Shown: positions 1 to 8,732, numbered from the stretch's first letter. The stretch: 42,103 nt of DNA from Leptolyngbyaceae cyanobacterium RM1_406_9 (GCA_012033355.1 JAAUQZ010000011.1:1-42103); one strand, 5' to 3'. Notes: generated from the letters alone by a model not told the origin. Numbers and translations: made by a program.

Positions 1-55
1 TCGAAACTTAGCTCAAAGCTGAGAGAAAAATTCTTAGCGCAATCAGCAGCGATCG

Positions 56-769
56 CTACATCGGGAATTTGTCTCTCATGAATGTCAGCGTTTCTTCTAA
101 CGCCGCGACCGGGAGACGGGTCGCGGCCGAACCAGACGCGCCAGGGAATTCAGTGCAATAGCGGCAGGGGTCGTCTGTAGGCAGCAACTCAGCTTGTTGA
201 CGGAGGCGTTCAGTCATTTCGGGAGACAACCTTCCCAGCAACTGCCTTTCGCTTCCACTTCCAGCCAAGAAAACGAGCGTTAGACTTCCTAGCCGAATGC
301 GATCGCCGTCTTTAATCAAACTCCGCTGCACTTTCTCTCCGTTAACGTAGGAGCCATTGCTGCTATTCAAGTCGGTCAAGAAAAACCCGTGATTTTCGAT
401 GTATTGAATTGCTGCATGACAGCGAGACAGGCGCTTATCCGCAATTGGTACCGTCACCTGACGAGAATCGCGACCTATAATCCAGGTATTCTCAGGTTGA
501 GAGAGCATTTGCGTATTGCCATCTCGCAAATTAGTAATGAGGTAAACCTGATGGTTAAGTACCATCCCCTGAATGTAGGGAAACATCATTCCTGGCAGTG
601 AGCTACCCCCAGAGTTTTCCAGGTTAAGAATTTCATCTAACAGCTCTCGATGATGTTCATAGAGCTTCAAAAACAACTGATACAGTCCTAAACGCTGCTT
701 TAGTTCTGTGTTTTCTACCGTATCTAATAGTTCTGATGAGTACTTGGCTAGAAAATTTGCGTTGATCAT
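56..769 (-). CDS. FHA-domain protein
   Basis: This is a 237-residue soluble protein with one forkhead-associated domain at about residues 75-170. Visible FHA signatures are GR (99-100), RLSRCH (113-118) and NSSNG (135-139), the residues that contact phosphothreonine in the family, so phosphopeptide binding is likely intact. The first 60 residues are predicted helical and the last 60 contain a CRYC pair with no domain I recognise. FHA proteins usually dock on targets of Ser/Thr kinases; a kinase gene lies at 16000-17484, but any link is inference. No signal peptide is seen. It stands alone on the minus strand and its downstream side runs to the window edge. Confidence 0.9.
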   Translation of the reverse strand: MINANFLAKYSSELLDTVENTELKQRLGLYQLFLKLYEHHRELLDEILNLENSGGSSLPGMMFPYIQGMVLNHQVYLITNLRDGNTQMLSQPENTWIIGRDSRQVTVPIADKRLSRCHAAIQYIENHGFFLTDLNSSNGSYVNGEKVQRSLIKDGDRIRLGSLTLVFLAGSGSERQLLGRLSPEMTERLRQQAELLPTDDPCRYCTEFPGASGSAATRLPVAALEETLTFMRDKFPM

Positions 770-1068
770 GGCTAACTTTGTGCTGGCTGGGCGTGAAGAG
801 CCACACTGTCCTATTTAATGGGGTAGCTGAAGCGGTTGAGGACAATGTGAATGAGCTTGATAAGCATTGAAATCTGTCGGGATGCCCCTGAGATGGCTAG
901 TCATTCCATTTGCAGACGCTCAGTTGAACTGGGGTTCTATAAGGGGTTCTAGGAGAGGGGTCTATGAGAACCAAATCCAGACTAAAGCCTCTTTCTGCTA
1001 GAGATAACCGCAGAATTACCATAAGCACAGGCTCCAAAAACATTTTCAGGTAGTGAAATCTACGGAGG
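770..1068. other. intergenic, no gene seen
   Basis: This 299-base gap separates the FHA gene (reading left) from the end of the hydrolase gene. It holds the FHA gene's upstream region and a short direct repeat of ggggttcta near 931-950. I see no RNA gene or convincing terminator. Confidence 0.5.
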
Positions 1069-1947
1069 TCAAACCTGCCGTAAAAAACTTAACAGCTCTC
1101 GATTGACGGTTTGAGGGGCTTCCTGCTGAATCCAATGACCACAATGAGGCACTAGCTTAACTTGACAAGGTGCATTCACTAGTTGGCTAATGCCTTCGGT
1201 CATGGTCTGGCTGAGCAAAAAGTCGTCTTCGCCCCACAGCACCAGGGTCGGTACGGTGACGGGTTCAGGCGATCGCCCCCAATGGCGAAACCAAAATTGA
1301 GGAGCTAGCCATTGGCGGTAGTAGTTGATGGCCGCAGATAGAACGCCTGGCTTTGCCAGAGCCGCTTGGTAGATTTCAGTATCCCTTGTAGTGAAAGCGC
1401 CTTTACGGATTGCCTGTTCTTGAAACAGATTCTTGACGAAACTCTGTAGGTTTTGCTGAATCAACCACTCGGGCAATCCTGGAATTTGAAACGCTAAAAC
1501 GTGCCAGCTTCGCCGCAGTTGATCTAGATTACTGACTATCTCTTGCATGAAGCGCTGGGGATGAGGGGCATTGAGAATAGCCAGTCGGTTGAGGTAGTGA
1601 GGAAATTTTTGGGCCAGATGCCAGGCGATCGCCCCACCCCAATCATGTCCTACTATATGTGCCTGCAGATAGCCTAAACCTTCGATCAGTCCGCGAATAT
1701 CGGCACTGAGCGTATCCAGGTCATATCCGCTTTGCGGCTTGTCAGAATCGTTGTAGCCCCGTAGATCAGGCACTACAACCTTAAAGTGGCGTGCCAGAGC
1801 CGGAATCTGGTGTCGCCAAGAATACCAAAATTCTGGAAAACCATGCAGCAGAATGACTAGCTCCCCTTCTCCTTGAGTCACGCAGTGCAATCGAATCCGA
1901 TTTGTCTCAATGAAGTGGTGCTGCCATCCAGAACTAAGTGCGGTCAT
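1069..1947 (-). CDS. alpha/beta hydrolase, epoxide hydrolase-like
   Basis: This 292-residue alpha/beta hydrolase belongs to the epoxide hydrolase/haloalkane dehalogenase group. It shows the oxyanion motif HGFPEFWYSWR, the nucleophile elbow GHDWGG (Asp nucleophile), an acid region GEDDF and a catalytic His in CGHWIQQEAP. These families hydrolyse epoxides or C-halogen bonds through an aspartyl ester; the substrate here is unknown. The ORF track opens at 2082, but the first 45 residues are basic and low-complexity. The conserved sequence begins at the ATG at 1947 (MTALSSGWQHHF), which I chose. It is monocistronic as far as I can see and the product is cytoplasmic. Confidence 0.9.
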   Translation of the reverse strand: MTALSSGWQHHFIETNRIRLHCVTQGEGELVILLHGFPEFWYSWRHQIPALARHFKVVVPDLRGYNDSDKPQSGYDLDTLSADIRGLIEGLGYLQAHIVGHDWGGAIAWHLAQKFPHYLNRLAILNAPHPQRFMQEIVSNLDQLRRSWHVLAFQIPGLPEWLIQQNLQSFVKNLFQEQAIRKGAFTTRDTEIYQAALAKPGVLSAAINYYRQWLAPQFWFRHWGRSPEPVTVPTLVLWGEDDFLLSQTMTEGISQLVNAPCQVKLVPHCGHWIQQEAPQTVNRELLSFLRQV

Positions 1948-2654
1948 AGAAGTTGAAAAGAGCGTGTATTTGAGCTTTTTTCGCTGCCGAAGCCTGCCTC
2001 TCCGGGCTGCTTTCCTTGTACTGGCACAGAGCGAATCTGAGGGGATTCCAGCAATTGAGCTAGCTCTCAACGGACTAGGCAAGTCTGGCGAAAGCAGGTG
2101 CCTGCAAACGATAGGGCTGTCAAGATTGTTGCATTTCCCAGCCTAGCATTTGGGGATCAAAACCAGAATAGAGAAATTAGAGTTTATTTGCTTACTTAAA
2201 TAATTAAAAACTAGAACGGTTTGTTCTTTAACTTCTGCAACTTCGTGCATTTAGACGCTACAATTTTCAAAGGTTTAGAGACAATTTAAATGCCTGTTCT
2301 AAGGTTTACAGAGTAATAATCTAAAGTTAACTAAGGGTTAATGTTTCGCTGATTTTGGTACAGCCGCTATGTTTTGAATCGGAATGACCCAGAAGCTTTA
2401 AGTGGGTCTTCACAGTACCTCACTGAAATCTTTAAACCGAGTTTGAGCGTATTGCTATACAGGCTGAATTTTTAAAAACAGGGGCAGTAAGACCGTTACC
2501 AAACGTACCGCTTCTCGCCTCAGTCGTGGAACAGGACTACTTAAAGTTAGAGATGACTGGTGCTTCTGCTGAACCGTAGGTTCCCCAAATTTCCCTAAGG
2601 AAGGAACCGTGTTCATCTGCTTCATGTGGACACTAAACCTATATCCCTGGTGCG
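1948..2654. other. 707-base divergent intergenic region
   Basis: The region lies between the divergently read hydrolase and histidine kinase. It is AT-rich in the middle, with no supported gene (the 1910-2146 ORF is a shadow). Near its right end, GGTTCC (2579-2584) and GGAACC (2603-2608) can pair around an inner ttcc/ggaa stem, about 46 bases before the kinase start. This is a possible leader hairpin, weakly supported. Confidence 0.45.
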
Positions 2655-4049
2655 ATGTTTGTTACTTCTCATTCAGCGCCTCCCTTTCTAGAAAAGTTGC
2701 CCTCTAACCTCACGCTAGAGTCAACTCTACAAGAGCTGCATCTGCACGATCGCCAAATTGAGGTAGATAACCCCGGTAAAAAAGCTGCAAAGCTGTTTGA
2801 CGCAAATCCTTTTTTGCCAGGAATCATTCTACTTGAACAGGGACAACTGGTCGGAATGATTTCCCGGCGGCGATTTCTAGAGCAAATGAGCCGTCCTTAC
2901 GGTTTGGATTTATTTCTCAATCGTCCACTGCGAATCCTATATCAGTTTATCTCGACAGAATTTCCGGTTTTGGCTAGCGATACGTTAGTTGTTGATGCAG
3001 TACGTGAAGCGTTGAAGCGATCGCCAGAGCATCTGTATGAACCGATTGCAGTCCAGTTAGATGCTCAAACCTACCGATTGCTAGATCTGCATCAACTGTT
3101 AATGGCTCAGTCTCAAATTCACGAACTCGCTAAGCAACTGCTGAACGAACAAGCTCAAACTCAAATGATTCAAGCTGAAAAGATGGCGAGTTTGGGACGG
3201 ATGGTTGCTGGGGTTGCCCATGAGATTTTCAACCCGGTCAACTTTATTTGGGGAAACGTGTCGCATCTGTCTAATCATATTCAAAGCCTGATTAAGCTGT
3301 TGTCTGCCTATGAATCGAAAATTCCTGCTTCATCTTATGAAATTCTAAAGTTAAAAGAAGAAATTGAACTAGATTTTGTGCTGGAAGATTTGCCCCAAAT
3401 TCTTAACAGTATGAAGCTTGGATCTGAACGCTTGAAAATGATTGCAGGAGGGTTGCGTAACTTCTCCCACATGGATGAGACGCAGCTTCAGCCAGCCGAC
3501 TTACACCAGTGCATTGACAATACGCTACTGATTCTCAACAACCGAATTAAAGGTGAGATCGATATTGTCAAAAGCTATGGCGATTTGCCTCTAGTTAATT
3601 GCTATTCGGGTCAGCTTAGCCAGGTGTTTATGAACCTGATTAGCAATGCGATTGATACTTTATTCGAGAAGAAAGCACAGCAGAATTCGGCTTTCAGACA
3701 GGTTCAGCGTGAGGAGGCGATCGCCTGGCAGCCTCAGATCGAGATTACAACAGAAGTTTACTCGGCGATCGCTCAACCCCCACCGCCAGGTCAGGGAAAA
3801 AGCTCTGACTCAGCATACTCGGATTGGGTAGCAGTTCGCATTGTTGATAACGGTTGTGGCATCCCAGATGATATTCAAAAGCGAATTTTTGAAACTTTTT
3901 TTACGACAAAACCCGTCGGCAAAGGAACTGGCTTAGGGTTGGCCATTAGCTATAGCATTGTCACTGAAAAGCATCATGGTAAACTCAATCTCAAATCTCA
4001 ACTAGGCATCGGTTCTGAATTTGAAATTCTTTTGCCACTTCTTTCATGA
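2655..4049 (+). CDS. sensor histidine kinase with CBS-like N-terminus
   Basis: This 464-residue soluble histidine kinase has three parts. Residues about 20-150 look like a pair of CBS-type repeats (FLPGIILLEQGQLVGMISRR is typical of the first). A short helical linker follows. The HisKA domain has its phosphoacceptor His at about 189 (GVAHEIFNPVNF). The HATPase domain shows N-box residues (FMNLISNAID), the G1 box DNGCGIP, the F box FETFFTTK and the G2 box GKGTGLGL, so it should be catalytically competent. There is no TM segment, so a cytoplasmic signal (CBS domains often bind adenine nucleotides) is inferred. Its stop overlaps the next gene in ATGA, indicating translational coupling. No response regulator is adjacent. 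Confidence 0.9.
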   Translation: MFVTSHSAPPFLEKLPSNLTLESTLQELHLHDRQIEVDNPGKKAAKLFDANPFLPGIILLEQGQLVGMISRRRFLEQMSRPYGLDLFLNRPLRILYQFISTEFPVLASDTLVVDAVREALKRSPEHLYEPIAVQLDAQTYRLLDLHQLLMAQSQIHELAKQLLNEQAQTQMIQAEKMASLGRMVAGVAHEIFNPVNFIWGNVSHLSNHIQSLIKLLSAYESKIPASSYEILKLKEEIELDFVLEDLPQILNSMKLGSERLKMIAGGLRNFSHMDETQLQPADLHQCIDNTLLILNNRIKGEIDIVKSYGDLPLVNCYSGQLSQVFMNLISNAIDTLFEKKAQQNSAFRQVQREEAIAWQPQIEITTEVYSAIAQPPPPGQGKSSDSAYSDWVAVRIVDNGCGIPDDIQKRIFETFFTTKPVGKGTGLGLAISYSIVTEKHHGKLNLKSQLGIGSEFEILLPLLS

Positions 4050-4462
4050 GTAACCCGCTTCGGCGATTGAAGTTTTTACCCTGGCTGCCCCTCTTTCAGG
4101 TCGCCGCCCTCGCTACAGGTCTAACTTTTGTTATAGAAATTTTGCTTGTCGAAGGCACACAGGTTCCATCGATCAGCCAGTTGTTAAACATCCTCTTGCA
4201 GCCGCCACTCGGTTTGTTCATGGTGCTGGCAGCCGCAGTCGGCTTGGGGGCGTTAGCAACTTTTATTTTGGAGCATTTCTTCCAGAAAGTTGTAATTAGT
4301 ACACCTGTGCTTTGGGCGCTGATTTTGTGTGTGATGGTAATGCTTTGGGCGCGATCGCTTCTACAGTTTCCCATTCTTTTTCTCGCTCCAGACTACACAA
4401 CCTTAATGGGCGTTTTGCTGGGCGTGTTCTGGCAGGGACAAGCCTATTGGCGGCGATATTAG
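4046..4462 (+). CDS. small multi-pass membrane protein
   Basis: This 138-residue hydrophobic protein has about four predicted TM segments (near 14-34, 50-75, 85-105 and 115-132). I do not recognise the family. Its ATG overlaps the histidine kinase stop (ATGA), so it is very probably co-translated with the kinase and might anchor or modulate it; that role is inference from position only. It converges with the minus-strand gene ending at 4459, overlapping by four bases with no room for a terminator. Confidence 0.75.
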   Translation: MSNPLRRLKFLPWLPLFQVAALATGLTFVIEILLVEGTQVPSISQLLNILLQPPLGLFMVLAAAVGLGALATFILEHFFQKVVISTPVLWALILCVMVMLWARSLLQFPILFLAPDYTTLMGVLLGVFWQGQAYWRRY

Positions 4463-5741
4463 CGGTTTGGCTCAAGCTCTGCCTCTGGCAAATCTAGGTT
4501 CAAAATGGTATCTACTGTAGATACAGGCGTACTGTCTGAAGAAGTTGCGTTCGCTGCTGTGTCAGGCTGTGCGGCTGGAGTGGGAGCAGGTGAAAATGCA
4601 GGCGGTACTTCTTGGGCAAACAGACGGGCGATCGCTGCCTCTTCACCCCTTGCTTGAGGCGGTGAGCTAGTAACTTCAGGCTGAGCGGGTTCCGGCGTTT
4701 GGCTCGGTTTTGGTCTGAGGCGATCGGCTTCAACGGCGCGGGCGATCGCCAACTGCCGTCGTTCCTGGTCGCTGGAGATGCGGTGCAAGTTGTTGCCCAA
4801 TCCCGGAGCATCCCACTGGCTGGTATCGGGGTCGAGAAAAGAACGAGTCCGCGCCCAAAGGACGGCTTCTGAGCCGCGCATCTCCATTTCATGAGCTTGG
4901 TCGAGCCAGTCAATATAGCCGTTTCTACCCAGAGCCGCTGTGGGTGCTTGGTTCGCCAGGTCGATACCGTTCAACCTTTCCTCCAAAGTGAGTTTGAGGT
5001 TTCTGCGATCGCCTTCTGTTCCAACACCTGAGCCTGCTGTCGCAACCTTGCCAGTTGCTTCACATCCGCTTCTTCGGGTGAACTTGCCCCATGCTGGTAA
5101 GAGAAACTGCCCAGGTTCCAAACGCCATTACCCGGATCGACGTGACCGTAGTAAGCGGGGTTACGCTCTCCGTTTACTGTACGGGTTCCCTCTGCACTAC
5201 CAACAGCTCTAGCAACCAGCGAATCAGAACCTCCTTCAAATAGTCTGGCTTCTACGTCATCCTGAGGAGCGGAGGAAGAGGGACCGACCGACTCGGTGGA
5301 ATTTGAAGACTGCGTTGTTAATTCGACTGGAGATGCTGGGGGCGTATGGGCTACGGCGGGAATGTCAAAGCTTAATTCAGCGGGCTTGGTAGGCGCGGCG
5401 GTTGAAATAGCTTCAACTGGAGGTGGAGGGGTGGCTATAACGGGTTGAGATGGAGACGGAGGTGGCGGTAGGGGATTTGCTGCGTGATCTGAAACTCCAA
5501 CTGGAACTGAAGTTGCCTGAGTCGGAATTTCTAACGGCTTTGCCTGAAGCGATGAGGGATTGGCAGAAAGAGTTGGTTTTACGGAAGTGGCTTGCTCTAG
5601 TGGCTTGGGAGAAGGGGAAGAAAGGTCAAAGCTTAGCGCGAGTTCATCCGCACGAACAGACACACTATGGGCTAGGGCAACTCCAGCGGAAAGAGGGGCG
5701 ATCGCCACCCACTGCAATAGGGACATACAGAGGTTTTTCAT
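4459..5741 (-). CDS. secreted protein with lysozyme-like AEGT motif, frame broken near 5000
   Basis: Two ORFs (4971-5741 and 4459-5121) form one gene. The first supplies a signal peptide (MKNLCMSLLQW..., cleavage after about ALA-HS), a Pro/Ser-rich stretch and a conserved-looking block (VARAVGSAEGTRTVNGERNP, then AYYGHVDPGNGVWNLGSFSY). The second continues with LTLEERLNGIDLANQAP and an aromatic, charged region, ending in a Pro/Ala-rich tail. The join needs a -1 shift between about 4985 and 5004, beside a GCGATCGC at 5005-5012. The full span plus one base is exactly 428 codons. The AEGT block recalls the catalytic-Glu region of lysozyme-like endolysins, so a peptidoglycan role is plausible but unproven. 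Export to the periplasm is likely. Confidence 0.7.
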
Positions 5742-6214
5742 GGTTTTTCTAAGGTTCGCTCCAGGATGTCTATGGCAGGCTCAACTAGTGCCCATCTTCC
5801 GTCTGGCTGCCTTCTCAACGCAGCAAACTGAAGGTAACGGCCCGACCCAATCGCCTCTCCCTGGCTAACCTGTCCCAGATTGGGACGCTTTAGACCACAC
5901 AGGCGAAACAGGTAAGCCGGAATTTGAGGGGTAGAGAAAATAACACATCCTTTGACGTTAGGCTGAACTCTACCGTCAAAGGGGGCATAAACTGAACCGC
6001 CTTTTAGCTCAATGGAAATATCGCCCAGTCCGCCCAGTACAGAATGTCCAGCGATCGCATCCCCAGGCTCTAGCTCCCAGTCCTGATAAATCTGAATGGC
6101 TCGGACTTCTTCTGTAGATTGACTGCTACAGCCTGCTACAGAAAGCAGCAGTGCCAGCATCAAGCTAACTTTTCTAAAAATAAATTTACTGATGGCTAAA
6201 CCGATATCCTGCAT
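5738..6214 (-). CDS. lipoprotein with degenerate M23-like domain
   Basis: This protein of about 158 residues starts at ATG 6214 (or 6220). The RBS-like GAGGG favours these starts over the track's 6292, which would overlap the upstream gene by over 100 bases. A hydrophobic signal ends in a lipobox (LLSVAGC), giving an inner- or outer-membrane lipoprotein. The mature part (GGSVYAPFDGRVQPNVKGC, then QGEAIGSG and LQFAALR) resembles the beta-barrel of M23/LytM proteins, but the H-x-H zinc ligands are not seen, so peptidase activity is unlikely. It overlaps both neighbours by a few to tens of bases in a tight minus-strand operon. The family assignment is tentative; lipoprotein status is firm. Confidence 0.7.
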   Translation of the reverse strand: MQDIGLAISKFIFRKVSLMLALLLSVAGCSSQSTEEVRAIQIYQDWELEPGDAIAGHSVLGGLGDISIELKGGSVYAPFDGRVQPNVKGCVIFSTPQIPAYLFRLCGLKRPNLGQVSQGEAIGSGRYLQFAALRRQPDGRWALVEPAIDILERTLEKP

Positions 6215-6581
6215 ACTCATCGCCCTCGTAGAGAATGACCAGCCAGGTCTGAGGGTCAAATTCAAGAGGATACGCTTCTCGTTCTGCTGCAACGCCCGCT
6301 CGAACCTCCAAGCTTGGCAGGTGGCAGTAAGGCTCTTTCAGAATGTCTCGAACTCTTGCTTTTGTATCCCGCTCTGGCACAGTCAGCAGTTGAGCCAGTT
6401 GCTCTCTTGACAACACAACCTCTGACTTCACACTGCTCTGGCAGACTTCACCCTCACTGCGGCTGGATTGTGCCTCAGGAACCATACCACGCACGTCGAT
6501 CAGCAGACCCACAAGCGCAAACATTAGCCCACCCGCAAGCAATGGTCTTAAGGTTGACCGTTCAGAATCGTGGTGCTTCAT
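6186..6581 (-). CDS. TM-anchored periplasmic protein, unknown family
   Basis: This is a 131-residue protein starting at ATG 6581 (MKHHDSERSTLRPLL), preceded by a good GAGGG RBS; the ORF track's start at 6623 lacks this support. One N-terminal TM segment (about 11-30) is followed by an extracytoplasmic domain containing a possible Cys pair (VCQSS, PYCHLP). SREQLAQLLTVPERDTKARV and the C-terminal LEFDPQTWLVILYEGDEYAGYRFS look like a conserved small domain that I cannot name. It overlaps the 31-residue ORF upstream and the lipoprotein downstream, so it is translated as part of the envelope cluster. Confidence 0.7.
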   Translation of the reverse strand: MKHHDSERSTLRPLLAGGLMFALVGLLIDVRGMVPEAQSSRSEGEVCQSSVKSEVVLSREQLAQLLTVPERDTKARVRDILKEPYCHLPSLEVRAGVAAEREAYPLEFDPQTWLVILYEGDEYAGYRFSHQ

Positions 6582-6657
6582 CTTGTCCCTCAACTTCCAG
6601 GAATACAAAGCAGGACAGCACAATCAGGAGCCAAACTACACCAAAGAAGATGGGCAT
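6562..6657 (-). CDS. 31-residue transmembrane miniprotein
   Basis: This ORF is too short for the ORF track. Its ATG at 6657 overlaps the stop of the upstream 334-residue gene as TAATG, a classic re-initiation arrangement. It encodes MPIFFGVVWLLIVLSCFVFL followed by a short acidic tail (EVEGQDEAPRF), that is, a single TM helix with an extramembrane tail of about 11 residues. It overlaps the next gene's start (6581) by 20 bases. The coupling, the perfect hydrophobic stretch and the cluster position support a real small membrane subunit. Function unknown; conservation could not be tested. Confidence 0.5.
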   Translation of the reverse strand: MPIFFGVVWLLIVLSCFVFLEVEGQDEAPRF

Positions 6658-7661
6658 TACACAAGCCTGCCTCCAATTAACAGACCTGCCATAACAAGAA
6701 ACAGACGGTAGCCCCAGATTGATCCGGTTTCAGGAGAAACGGCAATCTGGTAGATGGCGATCGCCGCTGGCGTTAAAATCAAAGCTGCGATCGGCAACCA
6801 CAGTCCCGGAAAGGATGCCAGTAACAGGTTGATTCCCACCCGCGCAATCGTCGAGCCAACCACCCAAATCACAGCATCTGGCAAGCTAAAGGACGGTGCT
6901 GCAACAGATGCAGATTGGCTTCGAGAAGATTTAGAAGGTTTACGGCGGCGGACAATAAACTGGCTGGTCAGCTTGGAGAGCCGCTGCCACAGCAGTTTTC
7001 CCCAGATCTCGGCGATTTCTAAAGGAGAGTCGGGTTCGGCAGCGCGGCGTTTTGATGCACTAGCACGCGGATTTGGCGTAGAATCAGGTCTACCCGATCG
7101 GTGACGCAGCGTTTGAGCCATTAAAGCAGCCTCTCGCTCTGCCTTAAACAGGTCAATTGATCGAGTCGTGACGACGAATGCTCCGTCTGGCTCTCGCTCG
7201 ACACAAGGCACCGCTTTTGTCAGATATTCACAGGGGGGAATTTCAGCCACAAATTCGTCTGCGTCTTCTGGAAGGGACTGGCGATCGCGCTCTAGCTTTT
7301 CAGCGATCGCCCTCAGTTCTAAAAGAGCCGCTTCCTGAGCGACAGAAAGCTGATTAACCCGCTCAGCCTGTGCTTCCAGACGTTTAATTTCTTCTGTGAT
7401 TTGCTCTGTTGGCGTGATGCGAGGCGGCTTTAGGTTTAGCTGCTGAATCTGAAGCTGGGAGGCTGATCGCTGCTGAAGCACCTCAACCGTTGCAGAAAAG
7501 TTGTCAGGTCGGCTACTTGCTAAAGTTGCCGAAGCAGAGCCACCCCCCTGAGGAATCTGAGTCTGAGAAGGGGGAGAATAAGGGTAAGTTGGTTTGCGTC
7601 CACTCTGAAGGGCTTGAAGCTTAGCTTGAATGGCTTTGATTTCTGCCTGCGACTCTTTCAT
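6657..7661 (-). CDS. coiled-coil membrane protein, unknown function
   Basis: This 334-residue protein is the first gene of the minus-strand cluster. Residues 1-20 and about 80-135 are helical coiled-coil sequence (TEEIKRLEAQAERVNQLSVA), separated by a Pro/Gly/Ser-rich linker. The central region contains a Cys pair (PPCEYLTKAVPCVE) and a basic stretch. The C-terminus carries two or three TM segments (from about 255, including LLASFPGLWLPIAALILTPA and YRLFLVMAGLLIGG). The topology suggests a large cytoplasmic N-terminus anchored by the C-terminus. I do not recognise the family. Its stop is coupled to the miniprotein gene by TAATG. Confidence 0.75.
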   Translation of the reverse strand: MKESQAEIKAIQAKLQALQSGRKPTYPYSPPSQTQIPQGGGSASATLASSRPDNFSATVEVLQQRSASQLQIQQLNLKPPRITPTEQITEEIKRLEAQAERVNQLSVAQEAALLELRAIAEKLERDRQSLPEDADEFVAEIPPCEYLTKAVPCVEREPDGAFVVTTRSIDLFKAEREAALMAQTLRHRSGRPDSTPNPRASASKRRAAEPDSPLEIAEIWGKLLWQRLSKLTSQFIVRRRKPSKSSRSQSASVAAPSFSLPDAVIWVVGSTIARVGINLLLASFPGLWLPIAALILTPAAIAIYQIAVSPETGSIWGYRLFLVMAGLLIGGRLV

Positions 7662-7818
7662 ATCAGCTCCTGGGGGGGGTACCTGACTACTCTGATATCT
7701 GCTAATACTCTGATTAGTACAAGTGTACTATAAATAAGTCCATTTGTATCCCCTTCGCAAAATTTGTGAAGTCCGTACTTTGAAGTGGGCTTTGCCATGC
7801 TTCAAGCTCCTTCTAGCC

Positions 7819-7861
7819 AAAAAGTTAAGGGGATGCTCATTGAGCACCCCCTTAACTTTTT
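7819..7861. terminator. strong bidirectional terminator hairpin
   Basis: AAAAAGTTAAGGGG pairs with CCCCTTAACTTTTT, with an inner TGCTCA/TGAGCA extension, giving a stem of about 20 bp flanked by A- and T-tracts on both sides. It lies between the anti-sigma gene (ending at 7940 on the minus strand) and the envelope cluster and would separate the two transcripts. A short tandem repeat (tctagattgat twice) follows directly at 7861-7882. Confidence 0.85.
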
Positions 7862-7939
7862 CTAGATTGATTCTAGATTGATAGCGGTATACGTCTCGGC
7901 TAAGACGGTTTTGCCAAAACGGTTTTGTGTAAGCACCCG

Positions 7940-8536
7940 CTACTGGAAATCATCGTTGTCTGGGTATAGCCCCGAACCATAGGGGCTATCCTCCTGATTC
8001 AGGTCAGGCGAAGAAATCGGAGCTTTAGGGATTTCGATGACCGGACGATCTACAGCAATCATCAGAGCAGTGGTAGAAACATCGGGGACATCGGGAAATT
8101 CAGCAACCTGCGGCGCAGGAGACTGGTAGCCTGGTGAAAACATATTAGATAGTACACCCACGAAGGTTGCGGCGATCGTTACTCCTGCCCAGGCTAGAGC
8201 TATCTTGGGTCGGCGGCTTAGCCGAGAGAAGACCTGCTCCGCAGCCTGTTCTGCGGATTGTTCAGGAGCCGGGACAGGAAGAGACTGCATTCCCTGACGC
8301 AGTTTCAGAAGTCGGCTGTGTAGACGCTGTACTACCGGATCGCTCTGGAGCCAGCCTTCGACTTGGCGACGTTCCGCCGCAGTTACTTCACCGTCCAGGT
8401 AAGCACTCAGCAGTTCAAAGCGATCGCGCTTTAAGTTATCTAACGCACCCAGGGGCTGCTGATTGTCTATTCCATCCGCCGCTTCACGATGTAACGGCTG
8501 ATTGGAATCATTACTAGCACCAAAATTAGAGGTCAT
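7940..8536 (-). CDS. sapG: anti-sigma factor, partner of ECF sigma (SapG-like)
   Basis: This 198-residue membrane protein has a cytoplasmic anti-sigma-type N-terminus (RFELLSAYLDGEVTAAERRQ, residues about 38-57), a basic juxtamembrane stretch (SRRPK), one TM helix (IALAWAGVTIAATFVGVLS) and an extracytoplasmic Pro-rich, acidic tail. It lacks the His/Cys3 zinc motif of classic ZAS anti-sigmas. Its position just downstream of a SigG-type ECF sigma gene, in the same direction, matches the cyanobacterial SigG-SapG pair as I recall it. By family analogy it sequesters the sigma factor at the membrane until a signal releases it. The symbol is by analogy. Confidence 0.8.
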   Translation of the reverse strand: MTSNFGASNDSNQPLHREAADGIDNQQPLGALDNLKRDRFELLSAYLDGEVTAAERRQVEGWLQSDPVVQRLHSRLLKLRQGMQSLPVPAPEQSAEQAAEQVFSRLSRRPKIALAWAGVTIAATFVGVLSNMFSPGYQSPAPQVAEFPDVPDVSTTALMIAVDRPVIEIPKAPISSPDLNQEDSPYGSGLYPDNDDFQ

Positions 8537-8732
8537 CTTCAGATTGGAAAGTCAAGTACCAGGTCATACGTAGCAACGAACTCGAGCAGTGACTGATGAG
8601 TAAGCAAGAGATGCTTATTTAGTCAAATCATAGGTTAAGCGGCTTGAAACAGGCACGAACTCGAAGCAAAATCATTAACTTGGCAGAACATCTAACCTGG
8701 TTCATTGCTCACCCACCTCTTTAGCGACCTTG

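Noticed and set aside
657-845. 62-residue minus-strand ORF overlapping the FHA gene start
   Set aside because: It lies out of frame across the start of a well-supported gene, with atypical composition.
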